The position numbers and the translations under genes were made by a program. Below the pieces are notes generated by a model, which was given only the letters and a program-made list of their open reading frames with translations, had not been told where the DNA came from and did not search any database. This document shows positions 52,150 to 62,340 of a stretch of 64,000 nt of DNA, piece by piece. Every line of letters starts with the position of its first letter. The first letter of the stretch is position 1. The stretch comes from CAITWD01 sp963842065 (GTDB taxonomy: Bacteria; Actinomycetota; Thermoleophilia; Miltoncostaeales; Miltoncostaeaceae): NCBI GenBank assembly GCA_963842065.1, contig CAWJEW010000009.1:124001-188000 (forward strand), in the 5' to 3' direction.

Positions 52150-52886
52150 GGTCCCGACCCGGGCGCGTGGCGCTGCACGGTGATGTCGCCGAACGGCACC
52201 GGCTGAGCCAGCCGCACCTCGCCACGCCGGGCCAGCTCCAGGCAGGCGATGAGCGTCATGCCCTGCGCAAGACGGTCCGCGCCGCTGGTCATCTCGTCGA
52301 AGCTCACGTGGCCGTGTCGCCTGAGGGCGCCCCGCAGCTCAGCGACGAGCTCGCCGACATTGACGCGCTTGCTGCTCATGTGGCCGAGCGACGGCGTGGG
52401 CGGCGCCACCATCAACCGCGCCAGCGCGTCGCCCAGATCCTCGGGCCGGTGCGGCGCCAGGCTGCGTGCGGGGCCGCCGAGCGGGACGCGCCGGTAGCGC
52501 ACGGCGCCGTCGATGCCGTCCTGCGTTCGCAGCCAGACCCCCGCGCGCTGGAACGGGGCGAACGCGATCAGGTGCGCGGCCAGGCGCTCGCGTACAAGCT
52601 CGGCGTCCGGGTCGGGCCCGTACGCCGCATCATCGTCGTCGCCCACCAGGCGCCGGGCTTTGAGTTCGGCGAGGCTGCACAGCAACAAGACCAACTCACC
52701 CGTCGTCGGCGCATCCCACTGCACCCCGTCGGCCAGCGTCGCTGCCACCAGGTCGCGCAGCGGGAGCTCGGCCAGCTCGATCTCTTCGCGGAGCACCAGC
52801 GTCAGCAGCAGGTCGAGCGGGCCCTCGAAGAGCTCCAGCTCGAGCGGGAGCCGCAGGGGATCCGCGACCCGCCCCCGGGCGCTCAC
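52146..52886 (-). CDS. scpA: Segregation and condensation protein ScpA
   Basis: ScpA is the kleisin that links the SMC heads. The 246-residue protein has the N-terminal FEGPLDLLLTLVLREEIELA signature, a flexible middle with a charged LVGDDDDAAYGPDPDAE stretch, and a C-terminal winged helix ending FDEMTSGADRLAQGMTLIAC with LELARRGEV. Its overlap with trpS (4 nt) shows co-transcription. Confidence 0.94.
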   Translation of the reverse strand: MSARGRVADPLRLPLELELFEGPLDLLLTLVLREEIELAELPLRDLVAATLADGVQWDAPTTGELVLLLCSLAELKARRLVGDDDDAAYGPDPDAELVRERLAAHLIAFAPFQRAGVWLRTQDGIDGAVRYRRVPLGGPARSLAPHRPEDLGDALARLMVAPPTPSLGHMSSKRVNVGELVAELRGALRRHGHVSFDEMTSGADRLAQGMTLIACLELARRGEVRLAQPVPFGDITVQRHAPGSGP

Positions 52887-53881
52887 AGCCCCATCGCCGC
52901 CTTGGCCTCAGCCAGCACCGGTGCGGCGATCGCTTTGGCGCGGCGAGCGCCGTCGGCGAGGATTGCCTCGATGCGATCCGGGTCCTCCAGGAAGGCCGTG
53001 CGACGCTCCCTGATCGGCCGGATCACGTCCTTGATCGTCTCGGCGAGCGCACGCTTGTCCTGCACGCAGCCGAGCTCGGCGCTCGTGCACCCGGCATAGA
53101 TGGCATCCAATGCCGGCTGGGGCGTGTTGAAGAGCTTGTGGTACGCCCAGACGTTGCACACCTCTGGACGGCCCGGGTCGCTCTTGCGCACCCGCTGCGG
53201 GTCGGTGACCATCGATCCCACCAGCCGGTCAATCTCTTCGTCGCTCGAGCCGAGCGTGATGGCGTTGCCGTAGCTCTTGCTCATCTTGCGGTTGTCGACG
53301 CCCAAGATCAGCGGGACCTCCGCCAGGCGCGCCTGCGGCTCCGGGAACACCTCGCCATAGAAGTGGTTGAACCGGCGCACGATCTCGCGGGCGAGCTCTA
53401 GGTGCGGCAGCTGGTCCTGCCCGACGGGGACCTCGGTCGCCTTGTAGAGGATGATGTCGGCCGTCTGCAGCAGGGGGTAGCCGAGGAACCCGAACGTATC
53501 GATCGACTCGCCCAGTTCCTGGAGCTGGCCCTTGTAGGTCGGGACGCGTTCCAACCAGGACAGCGGCGTGATCATGCCGAGCATCGCCGCGAGCTCCGCA
53601 TGTTCGGAGATATCTGACTGGCGGAAAATGACAGTGCGCTCGGGATCGATCCCGACCGCCAGCCAGTCGGCCACCATCAGCTGGCCGTTGCGCCGGATGC
53701 CACGGACATCCTCCCAGCTGGTCGTCAGCGCATGCAGGTCGACGACCGAGTAGATGCACTCGGCCTCGTCCTGGAGCCGCACCCAGTTGCCGAGTGCGCC
53801 GAACAGATGGCCGATGTGCAATTCGCCGGTGGGGCGCATCCCGGAGAACACACGGGTACGCGCGGGAGTGGTCGTCGACAT
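52883..53881 (-). CDS. trpS: Tryptophanyl-tRNA synthetase
   Basis: TrpS charges tRNA-Trp. The 332-residue class I synthetase has RVFSGMRPTGELHIGHLFGA (HIGH motif), AVGIDPERTVIFRQSDI, YPLLQTADIILY and DNRKMSKSYGNAI (KMSKS motif). The length is typical of the bacterial short form. It is first in trpS-scpA-scpB-rluB-aroH. Confidence 0.97.
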   Translation of the reverse strand: MSTTTPARTRVFSGMRPTGELHIGHLFGALGNWVRLQDEAECIYSVVDLHALTTSWEDVRGIRRNGQLMVADWLAVGIDPERTVIFRQSDISEHAELAAMLGMITPLSWLERVPTYKGQLQELGESIDTFGFLGYPLLQTADIILYKATEVPVGQDQLPHLELAREIVRRFNHFYGEVFPEPQARLAEVPLILGVDNRKMSKSYGNAITLGSSDEEIDRLVGSMVTDPQRVRKSDPGRPEVCNVWAYHKLFNTPQPALDAIYAGCTSAELGCVQDKRALAETIKDVIRPIRERRTAFLEDPDRIEAILADGARRAKAIAAPVLAEAKAAMGL

Positions 53882-53945
53882 CGGTGCGATCGTACCGACG
53901 CGCTCGGCCGACCGCAGCCCGATGTGGGCCTATCATCGGCGTTCA

Positions 53946-54683
53946 ATGACGACCATCACACCACCTACCCACGCGGCCCCGGCGCCGACACCTCCTGCCC
54001 CTCCCGGCTTCTGGTGGCGGGTGCTCATGCCGCTTGTCGCGGTGATCGGCGGGCTCCTCGCGCTCATCGTGGCGGGGATCGTGGCCCTCACGTTCACCTC
54101 GGAGCAGGTTGCCGACAGCATCGCCACGTGCATCGGGAGCGCGGTGATCCTGGGGATCGGCGTGATGATCGTGTGCCACCTGCCGCGCCACGAGCGCCGG
54201 CGCATCTTCGCGCTCAAGTCGCGTGTCCCCGTGACCGTCGGGACCGGCCTTGCGGCGGGCCTGGGCATGCTTGCAGTGACCGCCGTGATCATCGCCGTCG
54301 GGCTGGCGATCGACTCTGGCCTGCGCGCCCGGACCCAGGACCTCGGGACGCCCCTCGGGTCCAGTGCGGTCAGCGCGATGTTCGTGGTGATCGGAACCGT
54401 CGTGCTGGCCCCGCTGGGCGAAGAACTGCTGTTTCGGGGCGTCCTGCTGCGTGGCCTGGTGCGTCGGATCCCGTTCTGGCCGGCCGCGGTCACCAGCGGG
54501 ATCATCTTCGGCGCGTGTCATGCGGACGTGTGGATCTACCTGTTCTGGCCACGTTTCTTGGCGCTGGCGATCGTCGGGGTCGGCCTGGCGTGGCTCAACC
54601 GCGTGCGCGGCTACTGGTGCGGGGTCACCGCACACGCCACGATCAACGGGCTGGCAACGCTGGCGCTGCTGCTCGCCCACTAG
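53946..54683 (+). CDS. CPBP-family intramembrane metalloprotease
   Basis: A 245-residue membrane protein with a Pro/Ala-rich cytoplasmic start and about six hydrophobic segments (MPLVAVIGGLLALIVAGIVA first). The CAAX-protease (Abi) motif 1 is PLGEELLFRGVLLRGLVRR with the EE pair and Arg; motif 2 is IIFGACHADVW with the zinc-binding His; a last H occurs at GVTAHATINGL. The substrate is unknown. A TATCAT -10 box (53931-53936) only 9 bp before the ATG suggests a leaderless mRNA. Confidence 0.88.
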   Translation: MTTITPPTHAAPAPTPPAPPGFWWRVLMPLVAVIGGLLALIVAGIVALTFTSEQVADSIATCIGSAVILGIGVMIVCHLPRHERRRIFALKSRVPVTVGTGLAAGLGMLAVTAVIIAVGLAIDSGLRARTQDLGTPLGSSAVSAMFVVIGTVVLAPLGEELLFRGVLLRGLVRRIPFWPAAVTSGIIFGACHADVWIYLFWPRFLALAIVGVGLAWLNRVRGYWCGVTAHATINGLATLALLLAH

Positions 54684-54689
54684 GCAGCG

Positions 54690-55586
54690 TCAGGGCGAGG
54701 TGAAGAACGCCTCCAGCGCAGCCGCCGTCTGCGCGGACGCTTCTTCGGCGAGGAAGTGCCCGGCGTCCACGGCCGCCCCGCGTGCCTGGTCGGCGACCTC
54801 ATGCCAAAACGCCAACACGTCGTACATGCGGCCCATCGCGCCGTGCGCGCCCCACAGGGCGAGCAGCGGCTGAGTGACGGTGCGGCCCGCCGCGGCGTCG
54901 GCATCGTCGTGGGCGAGGTCCGGGCCGGCGGCAGCCCGGTAGTCCGCGCAGGAGGCCGCGATCGCACCCGGGGTGAACCGGCGCACGTACTCCGCGGCGG
55001 CGGCAGGATCGATCCGGTCCGGATCCGCAGCCCAACGACGCAGAATCTCACGGACGAACCACTCGGGGTCCGCGCCGATCATGCGCTCGGGCAGACCGCC
55101 CGGCTGCTGCAGGAAGAACCAGTGCCAGTACGCCGTCGCGAAGCCGAGGTCGGTCTGCCGCAACAACGTCCGCGTGGGCAGGATGTCCAGCACCGCGAGG
55201 CGCGCGACCATCTCCGGCACGTCGAGCGCGAGCCGGTGGGCGACGCGCCCGCCGCGGTCGTGGCCGGCGACATCGAACCGCGTGAAGCCGAGCGCAGACA
55301 TCAGCTCGACCTGATCGCGGGCCATCTCACGCTTGGAGTGCGTCGCCCCGTCGGCGGACGGCTCCGGAGAGCCGGACTCGCCGTACCCGCGCAGATCGGG
55401 GACGACGACCGTGCGCCCGGACGCCGCCAGCCGCGGGGCGACCCGATGCCACATCATCCGCGTCTGCGGGTAGCCGTGCAGCAGCAACAACGGCGGACCG
55501 TCTCCGCCGATCCAGGCAGCGATCGTCCCCGCGTCGGTCGGGATGCCGATGCGCTCGTCTCGAAACCCCTCAAACATCGTCGCCAT
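54690..55586 (-). CDS. Alpha/beta hydrolase, haloacetate dehalogenase-like
   Basis: A 298-residue hydrolase. LLLLHGYPQTRMMWHRVAP and VVPDLRGYGESGSPEPS lead to the nucleophile Asp in VAGHDRGGRVAHRLALD. The catalytic His is in VDAGHFLAEEA, and LLALWGAHGAMGRM is the acid region. The Asp nucleophile in GHDRGG together with HGYPQT and DLRGYGES is typical of haloacetate (fluoroacetate) dehalogenases and related epoxide hydrolases. Substrate is not proven. It is convergent with the CPBP gene, 6 bp apart. Confidence 0.85.
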   Translation of the reverse strand: MATMFEGFRDERIGIPTDAGTIAAWIGGDGPPLLLLHGYPQTRMMWHRVAPRLAASGRTVVVPDLRGYGESGSPEPSADGATHSKREMARDQVELMSALGFTRFDVAGHDRGGRVAHRLALDVPEMVARLAVLDILPTRTLLRQTDLGFATAYWHWFFLQQPGGLPERMIGADPEWFVREILRRWAADPDRIDPAAAAEYVRRFTPGAIAASCADYRAAAGPDLAHDDADAAAGRTVTQPLLALWGAHGAMGRMYDVLAFWHEVADQARGAAVDAGHFLAEEASAQTAAALEAFFTSP

Positions 55587-55657
55587 ACCGCCCCCTGCAC
55601 CCGTGTCCGCGTCCAGCCTAACCGCCGGCGCGAGGGCTCGGCACCACGATCCCGCAG

Positions 55658-56293
55658 CTATTCGGTCGCGGTTCCCCCGGCGGAGTCGCCGCGGCCACGC
55701 ACGTTGCGGACCACCAGCCACGCGAGGCCGACGACGACGGCCACGACGATGGCGTAGTCCACGACATGCAGGTGCTGTTCAAGGGACTTCCAGTTGGCGC
55801 CGACCGCCTCGCCGGCGAGCGTCAGCCCGATCACCCACGGCAGGGACCCGATCAGCGTCAGGACGCTGAAGCGCACCAGCGGCATCTTGGCGATGCCCGC
55901 CGGCAACGAGATGAACGCACGGATCAGCGGGATGCACCGGCAGACCAGCACCGTCCAGTCGCCCCACCGGTCGAACCACCGCTCGGCGGCGTCTAGGCGC
56001 CTGGGGGTCACGTGCAGCCAACGTATCTCCAGGAGCCACTCGCGGCCCTTGGCATAACCGAGCCAGTAGGCCAGCCACGATCCGATCAGGGTCCCGACCA
56101 GCGCGACGATTACCACCGGGACGAACGACTGCTGGCCGGCGCTGACCAGAAAGCCGCCGTAGAGCATCACGACCTCGCTCGGGATCGGGATGCACGCGCT
56201 GCCGATCAGCATCAGCACGAAGACCGCCCACAGGCCGTACGAGCCGACGACGTGCACGCTGAAATTGACGAATGGCGCGGTCAGATCTGGCAT
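55658..56293 (-). CDS. DedA-family membrane protein
   Basis: A 211-residue DedA (SNARE-associated/VTT domain) protein. Motifs are GSACIPIPSEVVMLYGGFLV, the central RWGDWTVLVCRCIPLIRAFI and SLPAGIAKMPLVRFSVLTLI, with membrane segments at the N-terminus and at VVDYAIVVAVVVGLAWLVVR. DedA proteins act in lipid-carrier transport or membrane homeostasis. It follows the hydrolase on the same strand. Confidence 0.9.
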   Translation of the reverse strand: MPDLTAPFVNFSVHVVGSYGLWAVFVLMLIGSACIPIPSEVVMLYGGFLVSAGQQSFVPVVIVALVGTLIGSWLAYWLGYAKGREWLLEIRWLHVTPRRLDAAERWFDRWGDWTVLVCRCIPLIRAFISLPAGIAKMPLVRFSVLTLIGSLPWVIGLTLAGEAVGANWKSLEQHLHVVDYAIVVAVVVGLAWLVVRNVRGRGDSAGGTATE

Positions 56294-56366
56294 GAGCGCT
56301 CGGGAGCCTACTGGCCGCAGTGCCTACGGAGACGCCCGGCGGGTGGTACCTGACACCGACAGGTGC

Positions 56367-57880
56367 TCACAGCGGCTGCCGCAGGATTGGAGCCCGGGCG
56401 GCCGTCGCCTCGTCCAGACGCCGCACCGGCGTCGTATACGGCGCGTTGCGGGCCGTCTCGGGCGACACTTGTGCCTCGGCGAGAATCTCCTGGACGATCT
56501 GGGCAAACGCCTCGAGCGTCTCCCGAGTTTCGGTCTCGGTCGGCTCAATGAGCAGGCATTCGTCGATCAGCTGGGGGAAATAGACCGTCGGCGGGTGCAC
56601 GCCGAAGTCGAGCATCCGTTTGGCAAGGTCGAGTGTGCGGATGCCCAGTTCGCGCTTCATCGGGCCGCCCGACACGACGAACTCGTGCATGCAGTGGCGG
56701 TCGAACGGGGTGCCGAGGTACTCGCCGATGCCCGGCGCGCGCAGCAGGGCGCGCAGATAGTTGGCGTTGAGCACCGCGATCTCCGAGGCGTGGCGCAAGC
56801 CCTCGCCGCCGAGCGAGCAAATGTAGGCGTAGGCACGCACGAACACGCCGTAGTTGCCCTGAAACCCGCGCAGACGACCGATGGTCTTGGGTAGGTCACC
56901 GACCAGGTCGAACACCGGACCCGAGGCGCTGTTGGTACGCCGGACGAGCGGCACCGGGAGGTACGGCGCGATGCGATCCGAGACGGCGATCGGGCCCGCA
57001 CCCGGGCCGCCGCCGCCGTGGGGCTGGGTGAACGACTTGTGCAGGTTGAAGTGCACGATGTCAAAGCCCATATCACCCGGGCGCGAGATGCCCATGATCG
57101 CGTTCAGGTTGGCGCCGTCGTAGTAGAGCGTCGCCCCCACCTCGTGGACGATCCGGGCGATCTCGGTGATGTTCGGATCAAACAGCCCGAGGGTGTTCGG
57201 GTTGGTCAGCATCAGGCATGCAACCCGGTCGGTCGCCTTCTCGCGCAGGTCGTCGAGATCGACGCCGCCGTCGGCGTTCGTGCCGACGCCGACGACCCGG
57301 TAGCCGGCCATCGTTACCGTGGCGGGGTTCGTGCCATGCGCGGTGTCCGGGGTCAGCACGATCTCGCGCGCGTCGCCGCGGTCCTCGTGGTACGCCCGGG
57401 TCAGCAGGACGCCGGCCAGTTCCCCGTGTGACCCGGCGCTGGGCTGCAGCGAGACATGTGGGAGCCCCGCCACCTCGGCCAGCGCGCGCTGCAGGTTCCA
57501 CATGAGCTCCAGCGCGCCTTGGGCGCGCTCCGGACGCTGGAACGGGTGCAGCCGTGAATGTCCGGGCAGTGCCGCCGCACGTTCGTGGAGCTTCGGGTTG
57601 TACTTCATCGTGCACGACCCGAGCGGGTAGAACCCTGAGTCCAGGTCGAAGTTGCGCTTGCTCAGGCGCACGTAGTGACGGACGATCTCGGGCTCTGAGA
57701 CCTCGGGCAGCTTGGGCGGCGCGGCTCGACGGAATGATGCCGGCATCAGCTCATCGAGCGGCCGCCACGGGACGTCGAGCTCGGGCAGGTGGCTCGCGCG
57801 GCGCCCCGGCGCACCGCGCTCGAAGATCGTCGTGGCACCCTCCCGCTGCTGGGCGGTCTGGGCGAAGTCGGTCACCGCGC

Positions 57881-57884
<4 letters not shown>
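56367..57884 (-). CDS. gcvPB: Glycine dehydrogenase (decarboxylating), subunit 2
   Basis: GcvPB with GcvPA forms the P-protein. The 505-residue protein has the PLP lysine in FNLHKSFTQPHGGGGPGAGP, LGSCTMKYNPKLHERAAALP and MLTNPNTLGLFDPNI. The N-terminal part binds GcvPA. It overlaps gcvPA by 4 nt. Confidence 0.96.
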
Positions 57885-59266
<1,382 letters not shown>

Positions 59267-59306
59267 CGATCGCCTCGGTTCGGTGTTCGCCTGCCGCCCG
59301 CCCCCG

Positions 59307-59708
59307 TCATCCCTGTTCCAGACCCGCCAGGTACGCGACGTAGGCAGCCCGGTCCATGAGCGCGTCGAGGCCGGCCGGGTTGGTCAGCCGCACGCGCACC
59401 AGCCAGCCCGCGCCGTACGGATCCGCGTTGACCAACTCGGGCGATGCGACCACGTTGTCGTTGATCGCGACCACTTCGCCGTCGGCCGGTGCGTAGATGT
59501 CGGACACCGCCTTGACCGACTCGAGTTCGCCGTAGGTCGCGTCGGCACTCAGCAACGCCCCGACGGCCGGCGGCTCATAGAAAACGACTTCGCCCAGCGC
59601 ATCCTGGGCGAACCAGGTAATGCCGAAGACCGCGTTATCGCCCTCCACGCGCACCCAGTCATGCTCGCGGTGGTAGCGCAGGTCTTCCGGGTAGAGCTCG
59701 TCGGCCAT
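59307..59708 (-). CDS. gcvH: Glycine cleavage system H protein
   Basis: GcvH carries the lipoyl arm. The 133-residue protein begins MADELYPEDLRYHREHDWVR and has the lipoyl lysine in YGELESVKAVSDIYAPADGE. ATG at 59708 is preceded by AAAGGA. It lies 10 bp after gcvT. Confidence 0.97.
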   Translation of the reverse strand: MADELYPEDLRYHREHDWVRVEGDNAVFGITWFAQDALGEVVFYEPPAVGALLSADATYGELESVKAVSDIYAPADGEVVAINDNVVASPELVNADPYGAGWLVRVRLTNPAGLDALMDRAAYVAYLAGLEQG

Positions 59709-59718
59709 CGGGTTCCTT

Positions 59719-60825
59719 TCAGTCGGTGCGCGGCGAACGCGCCACGAGGGGCCGGCGAGCGACATGCGCCCGCCGCGGTCGACCGCGCACGTCGACCTCA
59801 ATCGCAGTATCCGGCATCGCGGCGTCGGCCTCCACGTAGGCCATCCCGATGCCGCACTCGAGGCTTGGCGACAGGGTCCCGCTGGTCACGGTGCCGACAG
59901 GCCGGTCCCCGACGAGTACGCCCTGCCCGTGACGCGGAATCCCAGGATCGTCGAACACGAAACCCACCAGGCGCTCGGCGGGCGGGTGCTCCAGATCGCG
60001 CCGGACCCGGTCGGCACCGGCAAACCCCAGCCCCTCGAGATCGCAGGCCCACGTGAGCCCCGCGGGAATCGGGCTGCGCGCGCGGCTGAGCTCGTTGCCG
60101 TAGAGCGGGTATCCCATCTCGGTGCGCAGCGTGTCGCGAGCGACGAGGCCCGCCGGGGTCGCAGGGGTCGCCCCGCCGATGAGGGCGTCCCAGACGCGGG
60201 GCGCCAGGTCCCACGGGCACATGATCTCGACGCCCGGCTCGCCGGTATAGCCGGTCCGGGCGATGAATGCCGGCACATCGGCGACCATGTCTTCGGTGAT
60301 CTGGAAGTATTCGAGCCCCAGCGGCGCCGGCGAGCCGACCAGGGGCGCGACCGTCTTCTCCCACGCGGGCCCTTGCAGCGCAAGCATCGCGATCTCGTCC
60401 GAACGATCGGCGACCGAGACCTCGCGGCCCTCAGCGCCGGCGCGAATGCGTTCCCAGCAGGCATCCCGATTGGCGGCGTTGACGACCAGCAGATAGCGAT
60501 CGATCAACGCGTAGACGATCAGGTCGTCGATGACCCCGCCGTCGTCGGCAAGCATCAGGGTGTATTGCGCTTGGCCGGGGCCGATCGCGCTCAGATCATT
60601 GGTGAGCGCCCGCACCAGAAGGGCCCGGGCGTCCGGGCCGGCAACCTCGAGCTGGCCCATGTGCGAGACGTCGAACAGGCCGACCCCACTCCGCACGGCC
60701 AAGTGCTCGGCCCGCGGGGAGCCGTAGTCGAGCGGCATTTGCCAGCCGGCGAAGTCGCCGAGCTTGGCGCCGGCGGCGAGATGCCGCGCGTGCAGGGACG
60801 TTGTCCGAGAAGAGATCGCCGACAT
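59719..60825 (-). CDS. gcvT: Glycine cleavage system T protein (aminomethyltransferase)
   Basis: GcvT moves the one-carbon unit from GcvH to tetrahydrofolate. The 368-residue protein has GVGLFDVSHMGQLEVAGPDA, with the folate Asp region LLVVNAANRDACWE and RTGYTGEPGVEIMCP, and a C-terminal barrel (VTSGTLSPSLECGIGMAYVE). The leader (60826-60915) holds no glycine riboswitch that I can see. It starts the gcvT-H-PA-PB operon. Confidence 0.97.
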   Translation of the reverse strand: MSAISSRTTSLHARHLAAGAKLGDFAGWQMPLDYGSPRAEHLAVRSGVGLFDVSHMGQLEVAGPDARALLVRALTNDLSAIGPGQAQYTLMLADDGGVIDDLIVYALIDRYLLVVNAANRDACWERIRAGAEGREVSVADRSDEIAMLALQGPAWEKTVAPLVGSPAPLGLEYFQITEDMVADVPAFIARTGYTGEPGVEIMCPWDLAPRVWDALIGGATPATPAGLVARDTLRTEMGYPLYGNELSRARSPIPAGLTWACDLEGLGFAGADRVRRDLEHPPAERLVGFVFDDPGIPRHGQGVLVGDRPVGTVTSGTLSPSLECGIGMAYVEADAAMPDTAIEVDVRGRPRRAHVARRPLVARSPRTD

Positions 60826-60915
60826 CGACGCTCTCGACGGTACCAGGGCCGCCGGACCGCGTGGCCGGGGACCCGGCTCGCCCGGCGGTATTTGCGGTCA
60901 CATTGGCACGCCGGG

Positions 60916-60965
60916 GCGCGGTTCTGCCCCCCCGGGTGATGCGGCCCGGGGCGGCAGAACCGCGC
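60916..60965 (-). terminator. Hairpin after ftsZ
   Basis: Perfect 13-bp arms GCGCGGTTCTGCC (60916-60928) and GGCAGAACCGCGC (60953-60965) end 5 bp after the ftsZ stop and enclose a further GC pairing (CCCGGG/CCCGGG). There is no U-tract. It likely terminates the ftsQ-ftsZ transcript before gcvT. Confidence 0.65.
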
Positions 60966-60969
60966 GGAG

Positions 60970-62091
60970 CTACTTGAGGAAGTCCGGGATCTGCAACTCG
61001 TCGTCGTCGATCTCGAGATCGGCTTTCTCGCCGGCGTCCAAGACCGCCTGACGCCGCTCGGCGGCCGACTTGGCCGGAGCGCTCGAGCCGGTCGTCTGAC
61101 GCGTCCGCATCACGGTCGTCGCCCCGGCGCCCGCACCATCGGGCTCCGCCGGAGCATCGAACCCCGTGGCGATCACCGTGACGCGCAGCGTGTCACCGGC
61201 GTTGTCGTCGATGACGGCGCCGAAGATCACGTTGCAGTCCTCGTCGGCGGCGGCGCGGATGATGGTGGCCGCCTCATCGATCTCGAACAGGCCGAGATCC
61301 GGGCCGCCGGTGACGTTGAGCAGCACGCCGGTCGCCCCGGACATGCTCGTCTCCAGCAACGGGCTGGAGATGGCCGCCCGGGCGGCTTCGGTGGCCCGAT
61401 TCTCGCCGGACGCGGCGCCGATGCCCATCAGCGAGGCGCCCGCGTTCTCCATGATCGCCCGCACGTCGGCGAAGTCCAGGTTAATCAGGCCGGGGACCGT
61501 GATCAGGTCGGTGATGCCCTGGACACCTTGCCGGAGCACGTCGTCGGCCATCCGGAACGCCTCGATGATCGACGTCCGGCGCTCGACGACCTGCAGGAGC
61601 CGCTCGTTCGGGATCACGATCAACGCGTCCACGTGCGTCTTCAGGGCCTCGATGCCCTCGTCGGCGCGCTGCTGGCGCTGCCTGCCCTCGAAGTGGAACG
61701 GACGCGTGACCACGCCGACCGTCAGCGCACCCTGCTCCCGGGCGATCTGCGCAAGCACCGGGGCGGCGCCCGTGCCGGTCCCACCACCCTCGCCCGCGGT
61801 CACGAACACCATGTCCGCGCCGCGTACCGCTTCCTTGATCTCGTCCCGGGTTTCCTCGGCGGCCTCACGGCCGATGCGCGGATCCGCCCCCGCGCCGAGG
61901 CCCTTGGTCAGGCTGCCCCCGATGTGCAGTTTCACGTCGGCATCGCACATCCCCAACGCCTGCGCATCGGTATTGATGGCGATGAACTCCACACCGCGGA
62001 CGCCCGCGTCCACCATGCGATTCACCGCGTTTGTGCCGCCACCCCCGACCCCACAGACCTTGATCACCGCGAGGTAGTTGTTTGCTTCCAC
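60970..62091 (-). CDS. ftsZ: Cell division protein FtsZ
   Basis: FtsZ is the tubulin-like GTPase of the division ring. The 373-residue protein has GVGGGGTNAVNRMVDAG, the tubulin signature TAGEGGGTGTGAAPV, VIVIPNERLLQVV and the synergy loop NLDFADVRAIMENAG with the catalytic Asp. It ends DDDELQIPDFLK, the conserved C-terminal peptide that binds partners. Start is GTG at 62091 with a GGAGGAGG ribosome site. Confidence 0.98.
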   Translation of the reverse strand: MEANNYLAVIKVCGVGGGGTNAVNRMVDAGVRGVEFIAINTDAQALGMCDADVKLHIGGSLTKGLGAGADPRIGREAAEETRDEIKEAVRGADMVFVTAGEGGGTGTGAAPVLAQIAREQGALTVGVVTRPFHFEGRQRQQRADEGIEALKTHVDALIVIPNERLLQVVERRTSIIEAFRMADDVLRQGVQGITDLITVPGLINLDFADVRAIMENAGASLMGIGAASGENRATEAARAAISSPLLETSMSGATGVLLNVTGGPDLGLFEIDEAATIIRAAADEDCNVIFGAVIDDNAGDTLRVTVIATGFDAPAEPDGAGAGATTVMRTRQTTGSSAPAKSAAERRQAVLDAGEKADLEIDDDELQIPDFLK

Positions 62092-62241
62092 GTCGCCCGT
62101 CCTCCTCCGCCGGAGCCCGCGGGCCCGGTGCTGGCCAAATCTCTACTCGGACTTGAAGGTTTCTCCGAGCGTCCTTGCTCAAACCTCAACGTCTACTCGA
62201 GATAGCTCCCAGTCGGGAACATCCCGTGAATACGCTGCTTT

Positions 62242-62291
62242 GACGCAATTGCGTCGGCTCGGACGCTAGGCACCCCCCCACCGCATGTCAA
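62242..62291 (-). promoter_or_regulatory. ftsZ promoter with a perfect palindrome at its start
   Basis: On the minus strand TTGACA (62291-62286) and TAGCGT (62268-62263) are 17 bp apart. The predicted start is near 62257. The 14-bp perfect palindrome GACGCAATTGCGTC (62242-62255) lies directly at the first transcribed bases, a good site for a dimeric regulator. A leader of about 165 nt precedes ftsZ. The promoter is in the gap between ftsQ and ftsZ. Confidence 0.6.
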
Positions 62292-62340
62292 GAGCGGTGC
62301 ACGCCCATGCAACAGCGGTTGAGACCGATTGTGCACAGCC

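Noticed and set aside
60826..60915. Possible glycine riboswitch before gcvT
   Set aside because: The leader is short and lacks the tandem aptamer core; only GC-rich sequence and the ftsZ hairpin are present.
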